Shown here: in pieces, positions 27,001-37,651 of the stretch
Numbering within the stretch: position 1 is the first letter of the stretch
How the letters are laid out: every line of letters starts with the position of its first letter
From: Saccoglossus kowalevskii
Lineage: Eukaryota > Hemichordata > Enteropneusta > Harrimaniidae
Direction: 5' to 3'
Assembly: GCF_000003605.2 (NCBI RefSeq)
Contig: NW_003107096.1
Location: 33,702-71,352, forward strand
Length of the DNA: 37,651 nucleotides
Made by a program: the position numbers and the translations under genes
The notes under the pieces: generated by a model
What the model saw: only the letters and a program-made list of their open reading frames with translations
What the model was told of the DNA's origin: nothing
Database searches by the model: none

Positions 27001-29712
27001 ATGCCGCTTCTATCCGTCTTTGTGTGCAGGTGTGAGGCATATTCAATGCTTATTTACTTGGTTTACTTAGTCAGAAAGCAGCGATGCCATTTTCTGTCTT
27101 ATCCCTCCAAACACTGACACGTTGGGTACCTTTGTTGGACCTAATTAGTCGGTAATGTGGCTTGTCACCTCCAAAGAATGATTTGTGGCTGTTGTGAGAC
27201 TGTTCACGCCTGTAGAACACACCTGCATTGTCACCCAGTCACACCGTTACGGAGTGATACGCAACCCCCCTAATAATTATGACGATTGGCCATAACATGT
27301 ATGTGAGCTAGTGAAAAGCCTAAGAGCAAGTACCACACAAGTTGGCATTGTTAGTGTCTGGGCAAGCTATCACTTCATGTCAGTGTAAAGATACTGATAG
27401 GATATGACAAGGTTATCGTCAGCAATTTGTCACCAAGTATGTGTGAATAGATCACGTGAAACCCCTACTTGACCAGAATTGGTGCTTAGACATCCAGAGA
27501 ATTTACTCTATGCAACGCCGGGCCTTTAACTGTGTCGTGTCTTCTTCCTCTGCACAGAAATATAAAACTCTGTTTACATTTTGGAAGATGGTACCAGACA
27601 AACTAAAATTAGTTTAAAAACAAATTGGCGACTTTATGCGAGATGTTGCCTCGCTTGTTCTGAATATGCATGGAATCAACTACAAATTATATTACAAATA
27701 GCAGTACAAACTACTGTATTATATGTACCCAACAGTATTCTATAAGTGACGTCACTTTGAGCATCTAAATGCCGAAGTAATGTTTAAACACATGTCGCGG
27801 CTCAGCTTGATGTGCTCCAGTAGCATTCAGCTCTCAAATGCTTACACAACGTTCTTAGCAAAGGTCTATATCAATATTTTCAACAGCAAAGTAAACACTG
27901 TCAGTTGTATAGGGGCTACTTGTGGCACTGCCACTTGAAATATCCACCGTTAAGGGCCCTCCTGAGTAAGCTAATTGAGTTTTATCGAGATGATCAAGTT
28001 AAAGTGGTGAATAAACAATTGCCGACAAATTGTTGATAACCGCCATTACTAGCGCGGGCCATCATCCGCTGAGTGGAAGTTATTAATACCACTGAAGCGA
28101 GTTGAGGAAACTCCTGTTTTTAAGCAACTTTAAAAAATAAATAATGGGCTACACCCCAATATATACCTGTATTTCAAACTTTTGTGTAATGTTATAATCA
28201 TCCGTTTCTTTTCTGACTAAAATGCCATGAATGTTTCCGAATTACAATCTCTTTAAACCGAAGATTCGTGCTATTATCTTAAACAAATCCAGGACTGATA
28301 ACGTTACGGGGAAGTTATGTTCATCTAGGAATCTTAGGGATTGGGTCATAGAATACCAGATTTGTCTAGCAATTTAAAGCGTGCTTATGTCCGCTCTCGA
28401 ATAACTGTACTTTTCTGGGGGTCTACTTCATTGTCACGATCAGCAATTTGTGCTCATGTTGAAATCTTCTTCTATCACGAAATCTATCTCAACGCTGTCA
28501 CAATCCTAGGTTGGTTTTGTGACGTCGACTGTTTGCTCCGGACAATTTATTTGCCAGGCGTGACTATGGATATGCAAGCATGTTTCACCAATATGTTTGC
28601 CGCAATTGATCTGCCAACCAACACAAAGGCCGCCATTGCGTGCAAGTTTATTTTCAACCGTGGTCGCCAAACTGGATAGCACACTAAACACAAGGGTGGG
28701 TGGTGGCTTTTCGCTTGGCAACCCTAAATCTCCCATTCAATACACACAATACCATTTATTGTTCAATTAAATGTTTCCTGAATAAAAGGAAAGCTACCCG
28801 ATCACCAGCAAAATATGCGCGCACCCCATCTAAGTGATCGAAAAAATGTTTCGAGTGAAAAGCCGGAGGTGTAATTTCAGAGTAAACGCTTTGTTTTGAC
28901 GAATGGTGCAAATGACTTTCTTATGTTCTGCAAGCTGTTGACAAAGGAGAATTTGGTATAAACAAACACGTTTGGCGCGCTGAATGGTGTAACGTATACC
29001 TAAGCGTTACTTAGAAGTACGAGTTTTCTAAATAATAAGTAACACAAATCTCAATTTAATTCAAAACTATGTGTTCAAATACCATGTGTAATGTATGCCG
29101 TCCATAAGCTGCATTCTTGTGTAAAACAAAGGTACATTAAAAAAAATCATTGGATTTAAAAAAAAAACGTTGCGATATCTCACAAAAGTTTTGCCAGACC
29201 AAACAAAGATGTCAACTAATGGCAATATTGGCAAAACAGTACAAGAATACGGAATTGAGTGAGTATTTAGGTGTGTCCAGCCGTCAGCAGTTTGTTGATG
29301 CACCTAGTACCTACCCATGTAATTACTTCACTCGAATGTTTATTGGTGACCCACGGACCCAAACTACACAGAACAAACTTGTTTCATGTCCTTACATATA
29401 AAGGACTATGCCATATTTCGGTAAATCTATTTACTATAGAGAAGGTACGTTACCAGTACAATGCACATTCATTGGCCTAGAGAACGTCACGTGATGTAAC
29501 TGATGAGAAAATGTAAAGCAGACGAGAATACATCTTTGCCACACAGCATTGCTTTTAGGGTCAGAGTATGAAACTTGATAATATTAAACAAAATTTTGTA
29601 GTCATGCTAACAACATTCCGTGTTGTATGATTCCATTTATTGTTTGTTATAGCATTTACTAAACCCGAACTCTGCAAAACTGTCAAGTTTACCGACAATA
29701 AAGTGTGAAAGC

Positions 29713-29713
<1 letters not shown>

Positions 29714-29794
<81 letters not shown>
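29714..29794. repeat. (TA)n microsatellite, about 40 units
   Basis: Uninterrupted alternating TA for 81 bases, ending 342 bp before netrin coding exon 2. It is self-complementary and likely polymorphic in length; the copy number in the assembly may be inaccurate. Confidence 0.98.
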
Positions 29795-29796
<2 letters not shown>

Positions 29797-30136
29797 CAGT
29801 TTACCGTTATTAGAATGATATATCACACGCTTGTTCTAAATTATGTTGCGAATCGAATGGGCCAGTTTCCTTGTTGAAAGCCTCCGCATGTATTAGTGAA
29901 TTGGACAGCCACTTTTTCAGACAATTTTCGTGTTCTTGGGTAGTGAATCTGATTGTTAAATATCCTTAAAAAACGCCAACAATCTCCTCGTACCATTACA
30001 CATCCGTCGTCCGACAAATCACTTATGACTGTTAACATACTGTGATGTGCATGATATCTTAGAGTTTCCATGTTTACTGTAAATATATAAAACATTCTAA
30101 ACTATTTTCTCTGATGACACTTACTGTCTGTTTCAG

Positions 30137-30325
30137 CCTGTATTTGCAACTTGCATGCCAGAAAATGCCGTTTCAACATGGAGCTATATAACTTATCAGG
30201 ACGCAAAAGTGGAGGCGTGTGCTTGAACTGTCGCCACAATACTGCTGGTAGATACTGTCATTACTGTGAGGAGGGATATTATAGAGATCAATCGAAACCA
30301 ATCACTCATAGGAAAGCATGTAAAG
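30137..30325 (+). CDS. netrin, coding exon 2: LE2 domain
   Basis: A 189-nt exon, phase 1 at both ends, encoding residues 338 (split, proline) to 400 plus one base. It starts after TGTCTGTTTCAG and ends AAAG|GTAAGC. It encodes exactly the second laminin-type EGF repeat: [16 protein letters not shown], then [32 protein letters not shown] and [10 protein letters not shown]. All eight cysteines are present. The run from NLHAR to KACK is nearly identical to vertebrate netrin-1 as I recall it. A sequon at N356 (N-L-S) is created where I remember lysine in human netrin-1. The frame remains open beyond the donor to a stop at 30363-30365; that read-through is intronic because the next LE cysteines appear only in exon 3. 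Confidence 0.97.
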
Positions 30326-30813
30326 GTAAGCTAGTACTGGTGTTACTCAATATACAACACATGTAAGCGTAGTTTACGCGTTCTCTTGCTTGCAATGTTT
30401 TGTTTCTGAACTAATACAGAGATGTGAATATAAAACTGATCTAGATCCCATGTGTTTTTTTTCGAGAAGATCACATCAGGGGGATGGGCATTTATACGAT
30501 TTAAAAAAAAATATTGATTGTTGACTAAACTAGTAAATTCTAAAACTGATTACGGTAGCAGCATAGATAAAACGAGTTGAGTATTATAGACATACTACGG
30601 AACACGGATTGTTGGTAGCATTTCTGTAGTGATTTGGTCGTAGCTAGAAAACAAAGATAGATTAAGTAAGACCGAGACGTGTTCCTCCAGGCTACAGCAT
30701 TTATAGTCGTTCTGTGCCATTCACAGTTCATTCGCGTGGTTGGAAATGTTTAAAAACAATGGTATTGAAATTGAGCATCAGGTAATTCTTTAGACAAACA
30801 CTGGTACGGTATA

Positions 30814-31020
30814 CTGTAAAAGGGTTAATTATTCACTGGGTTTTAATTTTGCTTATTTCGCTGACTGAGAAATGCGCTAAATTAAAACCCAGTGAATATG
30901 TAAAATTTAGGATAGAACACATTGTCTAAATGATAAAACAGTGAATTTAAAACCCACTGAATATGCCTGAAATGGTAAATCAGCGAAATTTAAACCCAGT
31001 GAAAATTAGTCATTTTACAG
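30814..31020. mobile_element. MITE with about 45-bp terminal inverted repeats, TA-flanked
   Basis: The left end CTGTAAAAGGGTTAATTATT, then CACTGGGTTTTAATTTTGCT, is mirrored at the right end, whose reverse complement reads CTGTAAAATGACTAATTTTC, then ACTGGGTTTAAATTTCGCTG. Both ends are flanked by TA (30812-30813 and 31021-31022), the target duplication of the Tc1/mariner group. Inside, the module CACTGGGTTTTAATTT recurs in both orientations (about 30834, 30880-30896, 30938-30961 and 30981-31002). There is no ORF, so it is non-autonomous. It sits 488 bp after netrin exon 2. The family is unnamed here; superfamily placement rests only on the TA duplication. Confidence 0.8.
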
Positions 31021-34000
31021 TATGCAGTACGTGTTGGCCTATGTCGAAGTTTACATACTTAATTAACCCAACTGTTCCTCTGTGACCATTGTCAAAATTT
31101 CAATTTGCTAGGGTGTTCTATAAGTTTACTCTAACTATGATGCTTTCGTTTCAAAATGTATGTACTTATCTAGTTTATGTATTTGGTAAATTAAACATTT
31201 ATTCACAAAACATTCATTCACGTGTAGGTTGCACTAGTAACATGCATAGAAACTTTTGTAGAATGTCTGAATCATCGAAAAATGAGAAAATTTTATTATG
31301 ACCCAATCTATGTATTTATATATAATTTGTTTAGACAGTGGCGTAATTCAACAGACGTATACATACATTGTGTAATACACCACATCAATCAATATATTTA
31401 ACTTTTAACAGAACATCTATTAATTCAACTGTTTTTTATTTGAGTGAACAATATCTAGTGAATGTCATAAACAGATTGCTGGTTAAGTGAATTAGCATTT
31501 TCTGACGAAAAATAATAGCAGCATTAAGTTAGCATTGTCATAGCCGATTTGTCTCAACTTTTAGAACATGCTTTACATATATCTACACTGTTTCTGAGAT
31601 ATTGCATACCATTTCAATGACAAAATCACTAATTTATTCAACAATTCTCAACTCGATAATTTTATTATATTTTATTATGAATATTATTGAAAAATGAAGA
31701 CAAATACAAATAATTTGAAACACTGTATTTTTTTCTGTAACTACTGTGTTGATTTTGTTAGACAGTATCCCCTTTATATTATTTTAAGTGAAAAAATCGA
31801 GTGGAAGTTCTTGGGACAAACCAAACAAAAACTTCAATTATAGTGCTACAACTAATAGGTGGTAAAAAGGGTTGTATATGAATATCCACTAAAAAAGTGT
31901 TCTTTAAAAAAGTCACGATAATGCGTGCAAGAGTATACTATTTCAAACAAAAATTACGAGTTGGTTCCCAATTTAATACAACATACTACAATTAATATAT
32001 GGGACTGCATTTTTGTGTGTGGAAGATTTAAATTGCCGAAAAAAAGATATTCTGCACTAATTTGCTTCAATAAACAGTGGTATACAACAATGCACTAACT
32101 ATCTGTAATGCCCAATCTGTATTTTGTAAACAGACACACCCTAACAGTGAAATGCTCGTGAACAAGCCAAAAGTAAATATTATGTAATTTAGAAGGGGTA
32201 GTTGTTTGCTTGTTGGGCCCGGGCTAACCTTTTTCTAGTTCTTAGTTTAAGTGACAGGTAAATAAATATATGGCATGATTTATTTTAATCTCGACAACCG
32301 GGATTAGTAGCAATGGCTATAGAGATGCCACGAGGCACTTTCTGATTAATTGGCTATTTCTAACTTTACAACATTTTTATTAAAAATATTATTCCCCGAA
32401 ATCAAGCCATATGTTTGTGTAATGTAGTCTGTAACGTGATGTGCAGTTCAATGGCAAAACAACAACTCCTACTCCATACGATTGGCAGAAATATTATTAG
32501 GTTTCACGCGCTCGAGAACTTGAAATAGTTTGACAGGTTTGACGTTATTTATTTCATTAACGTTCGAGATTTTAAATATCCTACATACCAGTGTTGATAT
32601 TTCTACTAATCGATCTAAAACTGTTAACTCTGTATTTACATATATCACGAGAGTTTCCCCGTGGGAAGAGCGTCCTTCTAAAACTATGCGAATGCGAGGG
32701 ACTCAACGAACATAAACGAAATTATTTTTGTAACTACACTTACTGAAATAATACAGACAAGTATGCGAATTCTCTTCATTGACGGGTAACCGGGACATTC
32801 AATAATTAATTCATTCATTTACTTATTTATTTAAAGACAGTAGTCTGAGTTTTTCATTGCCGAATTTAGAGACACATTATCATACCTATAAAAAATATAT
32901 TGGCAGAACACTGAATTGTAATGTCACTTCGCCGATATTACATGTACACCTATTTCCAAACCTGATTTTTTGTGGGAAATGTGTGTAAGAACAGAGAACT
33001 ATAAAACATCGAAACGGTATTGTGTGTGACCTCACGAGCATCCTATAGTTCGCTGCCCTGAACACATTCTATCGAGAAAATAAATGAACTTTACCTGGAG
33101 GGGTTCTCGTAATCTAGAATAGGAATTTCATGTAACTCGATAACTCAGAACATCAAAGGTCATACACTGAAAATGTTAAGTGTACAGTCAGACTTAATGG
33201 GCCGATTTCTGCATTGACAGGGTCACTATCAATTTTACTAAACACGTGTTTGATCACGAACCTAATTAATTGGAAGCTGGAAATTTAATACTTTCAAACA
33301 TGGCAGTGAGTTCGCATATTTACTGAAAAATAAAACGACCTGACAGTAATAAATTACCTTCCTATGCTCCGTCTACGTAAAAAGAAAAACATGGATGGTA
33401 AATATTACACATCATAAATGCCAGACAGTGTATGGAAATTAACAACGCCTAAGACGTGAAATACAGATACATTTCTAGGAATCAGCATTGTTATTAATCG
33501 GTTTATTCACCCATGGTTGAATTTACTGCATGGCCATATTCGTGTATCATATTTAATATATTGTCTTATTATGGTAATAAGATGCTAATCTAATCAAGAT
33601 AATTGTGTAACGTAACACGCATAATAACCAGAGCATACACTTAATGATTTTATGCATGGGATCCAAAACGGGATCAGGTAATTTTAAATGCATGACTCAC
33701 ACCGGCTTTATCAACTACAGAAATAGTATATGTACGAGAAAGTGTAGCAGCTGACGCCAATTTGAAACTAAGGCCCTGGAGCATTTTCTGTCAGTTAATT
33801 CCTCACACACCCATTTCATTTAGCTTGCATGATTAAACGATCGGTTTACGTGGAAATATAATTAGAAGAATGCGATGGAGAATATATATCGCCCGAAAAC
33901 GCAGTTTACAGATGTCTCGATACGATTCCAGTACTGCTGTAATTGAGTTATTGTCGAGTCTGTGATGAATATTATAATAGTGAGATGTAATTTTGTGCTT

Positions 34001-36235
34001 GTACATATTGGATTATGTTATAAGTCCAGATGAATAATGCCAAAAGCAGCAAAATCACATCATTTCATTTTAAGTGTGCCTAAAATATATGTCCATGTGA
34101 TTTCTAGAACGAATATACTCAAATCCGAATGTTGTACTATTTGCTGTGTGGCCGTTGTGAGATCGGTGCCATTTTATAGAATACCATCACACATCCGTAG
34201 CACGTTTTATAATTGTATTCGACACTGTGCCCCCGCGAAACATAACTCACGAGGTATATCAGTTTCACTTAGGGTTAGAGGTGTCGTCAGATATTAGGAT
34301 ACGGTAAATTGAATGTCGGAGTTATCTTCAAGGCTATCACAAACCTGAAATTGAGTCATTATGATTGTCTTTATTTCGTATAAGACCAGTAAATTGTCAT
34401 TTATAATATTCACTGTTGATATACAAATGTGGTTGATTTATATCTTGATTTAGCCGTGAAAACATGAAGAATTATTTCGAGTTTCTACACCCAATATTCG
34501 AGTAACTATGGAGTCATACTATTTAATGAGACGGCAACTTTATATTGTTAGATTATGAACACGTTATGTAAATCTTAGCTTTTGTATTATTATTTCTTAC
34601 AAATAACACTTATTGGCTACGGTCTAACGAATACGTCAGCTTTCAGCACTGACAATCAGTACTGATTGAATTTACCGCAGCGAAACGGATTTATTTTCTA
34701 GATTAAACGAACGCTGATAAATATATTCACAATTGAATGATTGGATATATGCAACCAATCAATATCAGGCACTGCGAGTATGAAGAATTCTTTTTCCGCC
34801 TACGGATAAATAAACATCTATCCATATACTATAGGTGCCTTCATCTAAACAATCAATTGCGCCAGACGTGAAGGGGTTACGACCAACTAATAATACATAC
34901 TCCAAATGTAATGTAACTATCTACGAAAACAGTCAGTCACGCGAGGAATGCGAGACAATTTCTGGAGAATATTTTAGGAAAGCCTTTATTGATATTTAAA
35001 ACCAGTTGTCGATGATCGAATGTTTTACTATTTTAAGAAATAAGCCTATCATTATAGTGAATGTAACGCGGCAGATACATATAATCTATTCTCACATGGA
35101 TCGTAGTTTTTAGCTTTGGATATTTACAACTACGAGGCGGCGTATTCTAAACGCATCTAAAGTATCACCATCATTCTACATCGTATTGCAGACATTGGCA
35201 TAGTGACATTTCACATCAATATAGACGAGTTCTCATCATACCTACCCCTACATGTAATAATTAAACATTTATCTGTGAGTTTCACATTAAATTGTTGTAC
35301 CATTACCGGTAAGGAGGCAGATAATAACAACGTGTAAAAAATAGCACACACAATGTATTTATCCCCTAATTAGTTAGTAATAGGCAGTTTGACGGTAATT
35401 AAATAAACGCAGATACCGTTAGAACAACTTTGTCTATGCGTTTTTCTATATAGAGGAGATATTTGTCTAGTGCATTCGTTCTATATTCAGATAACTTAAA
35501 CTAGAATATGAAAACAAATATACACCAATTTGTTTAATTGTACACTAGCTATGTTATTTAATGATTTGCTACACACCTCATTTCCTGATTTAAAATGAAA
35601 ACAGGGTTCGATTCAGCTGTTCTCATTAATAAGATGGGACTGGAAGGTCATCCATGTTGAATCATGAAAACGTTTCAACTATTTCACCAATAGTATTTGA
35701 TAGAGGAAATATCTTTCACCGGCGCACAGGGTTCTTGATACTTGGTAATCCCCCAAAGGGAGGAAGAATTTGTGATGCGTTACATTTGGTACTGGTCGAT
35801 GACCATCGTCATAGGGAACTTTCAAGTGGAATGTACTGACATACTGATTCAATTTACAAACATTTAAAAGAAATCCCGAGTTTCATATGCAAGCACGTTA
35901 AAACACAAACGTATCAGCGCACATGTGCAAAACATACGTTATCATTTCGCGTATAATAAACCACACGGACATATTTATATTTGTAAGCTTTGACCTATTT
36001 TTTCACACATACCTCCTTATCAAAGAAAAGGACTAGGCAGCTGTCGGTGCCAACATTCTAACATTCATCTGTTTCTTAGCTACACATTTAATGCAGTAGC
36101 GTCGAATAACATGGTTGTCATAGAAACATTATTCGTTTATTCGTGTGAAGATTGTCTCTAATACTAGTGGCATGAATTTATATTCCAGCAACAAACATGG
36201 ATAATCACATGTCAATACACGAATGATGCTAATTT

Positions 36236-36453
36236 CAGAAGCGGCGGTACACAATTTTGCATGGGGCGAGATCTGCTCACTAACCTACGCCGAAGGCGCG
36301 ACCTTACTTGGGGCCCGGGGCATGCTTCCCTTAAACATTTTGAAATATATACCCTCTGAAACGTTATTTCTGCATTTTGAGGGGCAAATTTTGCTGACAT
36401 AAAGGGTTTTTCGACTGCTCCTCAGCCCCCCCCCCCTTGTGCCGCCGCCACTG
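36236..36453. mobile_element. 218-bp non-autonomous element with CAG...CTG inverted ends
   Basis: The left end CAGAAGCGGCGGTACACAA matches the reverse complement of the right end, CAGTGGCGGCGGCACAAGG, at most of the first 17 positions. The 5 bases before the left end and after the right end are both AATTT (36231-36235 and 36454-36458), a candidate target duplication. The interior is GC-richer than the flanks, contains GGGGCCCGGGGC, and has an 11-C run next to the right end. CAGTGGCG ends followed by a G-run (on the other strand) are familiar from hAT-like MITEs, but hAT duplications are usually 8 bp, so the superfamily is uncertain. Ends 108 bp before netrin exon 3. Confidence 0.65.
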
Positions 36454-36561
36454 AATTTATATGAAAAAATACTTTCCCTACATAGGTGTTTTTTGTCAGC
36501 GTTATTCAACTTTAAAAAAAAATATGTTTCATTACGAGGTGTATATTGTGTTGTTCCGTAG

Positions 36562-36711
36562 CATGTGAATGTCATCCCGTGGGAGCTGCCGGAGAAATAT
36601 GCAACCAGACAACAGGCCAGTGTCCCTGTAAGGACGGCGTAACTGCGCTCACGTGCAACAGATGTTCCCCGGGTTATACCCAGAGCCGATCTCCGATAGC
36701 ACCTTGCATAA
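36562..36711 (+). CDS. netrin, coding exon 3: LE3 domain
   Basis: A 150-nt exon, phase 1 at both ends, encoding residues 401 (split, alanine) to 450 plus the first base of codon 451. It begins after TTCCGTAG and ends ATAA|GTAAGT. It encodes the third laminin-type EGF repeat: [20 protein letters not shown], then [18 protein letters not shown] and SRSPIAPCI, with all eight cysteines. A sequon at N415 (N-Q-T) matches the NQTTGQ of netrin-1. In netrin-1 structures LE3 is a main DCC contact. The next residues should enter the linker to the C-terminal NTR domain, whose exons are outside the window, so the gene model is 3'-incomplete. Reading through the donor gives a short tail and then a stop. Confidence 0.97.
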
Positions 36712-37651
36712 GTAAGTGTACATTTGTAACTTCAATGTGTGTTTTATAATATAACTAACCGTGTGTGCCGGAATGCTAATGTTTGAAGTTTGTTTCTTAG
36801 AACGTGCATCAATATAATGACGTGTTTGTAATATTGTGTTTGTCAATGACTCAAAATGGTGTGGTGGCGCATAAGTCAGCCATTTGTGCAGCATTTCGGA
36901 ACCAGTTACAATATCACCATTTGCAGTTATATAATATATATTATATATATATAATAGTACTATAATAACATATATTACATATACGTCATTTACAACTAAC
37001 ATACCTTTCTCAAATTGCATGGTTTTGGCCTTGGCCTTTGTAGGAAGCTTCGATTAGCCATGGCATGTACAAGTTTGAAGCGTTTTTGCAAGTGTGACCA
37101 TTTAAGCATGCGCATTTTAACACAGGGAATTGTAGAAGTCTTGCTCTAAACCTGCTACACTGTGCCTGTCATTAACGAGTTTTCTCGCTCGAAAATCACA
37201 CTGACGTTGAAAACATTCCATGAGAAGTTACTGGCGAGGCTGTTGTACGTGGTGACTTCCGTCATGCTACACCGTCATACTCGTCATATAATATATACTA
37301 TCAACACTATTTTGGGTTTTGGATATTATTAAATATTGTATTTCACAAGTGAATTCCGAATACCATAAAGCAAAGAATGGTTAAATCCATTTTTTCACCA
37401 TTAGAGTTTCAAGCCGTATTTATTGGCCTGGGAACTTTTAAACAGAGTGAAATCTACATTAATGAATGCACAAAACCCAAAATAAATGTTTATTGTAAAG
37501 ATGATGGACTTGTGACATATAGTGATGATTACTGTATCGATACCATGGTAACCATGAACCGATAGAGGACACACAAGATGAAGAAATCAAAACGTGTTTA
37601 TTGTCAAGATGTGTGCACAGCCCAACATCCATTTCACTTCAAAATCTAACT
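36712..37651 (+). other. netrin intron 3, 5' part (runs off the window)
   Basis: Donor GTAAGT at 36712. About 940 bp are present, including an AT-rich alternating stretch at 36929-36980. The 62-codon open frame at 37377-37565 does not resemble an NTR domain or the linker and lacks a convincing acceptor, so I treat the whole remainder as intron. Confidence 0.85.

Larger units (their letters stand above)
22210..30136 (+). other. netrin intron 1 (7927 bp, phase 1)
   Basis: Bounded by donor GTAAGT at 22210 and acceptor TGTCTGTTTCAG ending at 30136. Its splicing joins codon 338 as C|CC (proline) in frame. No coding exon that would fit the netrin frame is visible inside. It holds a G-run at 24068-24086, a (TA)n tract at 29714-29794, a CRE palindrome at 27747-27754, and two facing SOX-type cores (AACAAT at 28014, ATTGTT at 28029). 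A 163-codon minus-strand frame at 25614-26105 has no recognisable domain and is not called as a gene. Confidence 0.93.
30326..36561 (+). other. netrin intron 2 (6236 bp, phase 1)
   Basis: Donor GTAAGC at 30326; acceptor TTGTTCCGTAG ending at 36561. Splicing joins codon 401 as G|CA (alanine), restoring the expected KAC-E/D-C-H-P junction between LE2 and LE3. It contains the two MITE-like elements listed separately, an 11-base C run at 36426-36436 inside the second of them, and otherwise AT-rich sequence with no recognisable coding content. Confidence 0.93.

Noticed and set aside
37377-37565. Netrin NTR-domain exon
   Set aside because: The frame lacks the cysteine pattern and basic runs of the netrin C-terminal domain, and no clear acceptor precedes it.
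1-37651. CRISPR array, bacterial operon or phage system
   Set aside because: No regularly spaced direct repeats. Spliced metazoan exons and large introns show this is animal nuclear DNA; the YqaJ-like piece is an isolated relic.

Overview
This is a window of animal nuclear DNA. It contains spliced exons with consensus GT/AG borders, introns of 6 to 8 kb, a long dinucleotide microsatellite, MITE-like elements, tRNA-derived repeat fragments and an assembly gap. The one clear host gene is the 5' part of a netrin on the + strand, very close to vertebrate netrin-1 in sequence. That close match, rather than the diverged netrins of nematodes and flies, together with the MITE style and a relic of the SAP/SWIM/YqaJ type, suggests a slowly evolving invertebrate such as a lophotrochozoan, hemichordate or cephalochordate. 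The sequence does not allow a species call.

Layout. Positions 1-21197 are intergenic or the 5' flank of netrin. A heavily broken minus-strand pseudogene lies at about 2640-4052. It carries pieces of a SAP DNA-binding motif, a SWIM-like zinc region and a YqaJ-type exonuclease domain, spread over at least three frames with stops. The rest of this flank holds small repeats: four tRNA-derived SINE-like heads, a perfect 13-bp inverted repeat, an NRF-1-like palindrome and a homopolymer junction. A run of 569 N lies at 13216-13784. I found no other convincing protein-coding gene here.

Netrin. Coding exon 1 (21198-22209) encodes the signal peptide, the whole laminin N-terminal domain and the first laminin-type EGF repeat (LE1). 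Coding exon 2 (30137-30325) encodes LE2. Coding exon 3 (36562-36711) encodes LE3. All three splice junctions are phase 1 and the reading frame runs open across them, giving 450 complete codons plus the first base of codon 451. The C-terminal NTR domain and the stop codon lie beyond the right edge. The protein would be a secreted axon-guidance cue acting through DCC/neogenin and UNC5 receptors.

Introns. Intron 1 (7927 bp) has a (TA)n tract of about 40 units 342 bp before exon 2, plus a G-run. Intron 2 (6236 bp) has a 207-bp TA-flanked MITE 488 bp after exon 2, and a 218-bp element with CAG...CTG inverted ends and a 5-bp AATTT flanking duplication 108 bp before exon 3. Intron 3 runs off the window.

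I did not find a new biological system. The most unusual items are the SAP/SWIM/YqaJ relic, the two MITEs beside netrin exons, and the one-domain-per-exon symmetric layout of LE2 and LE3.
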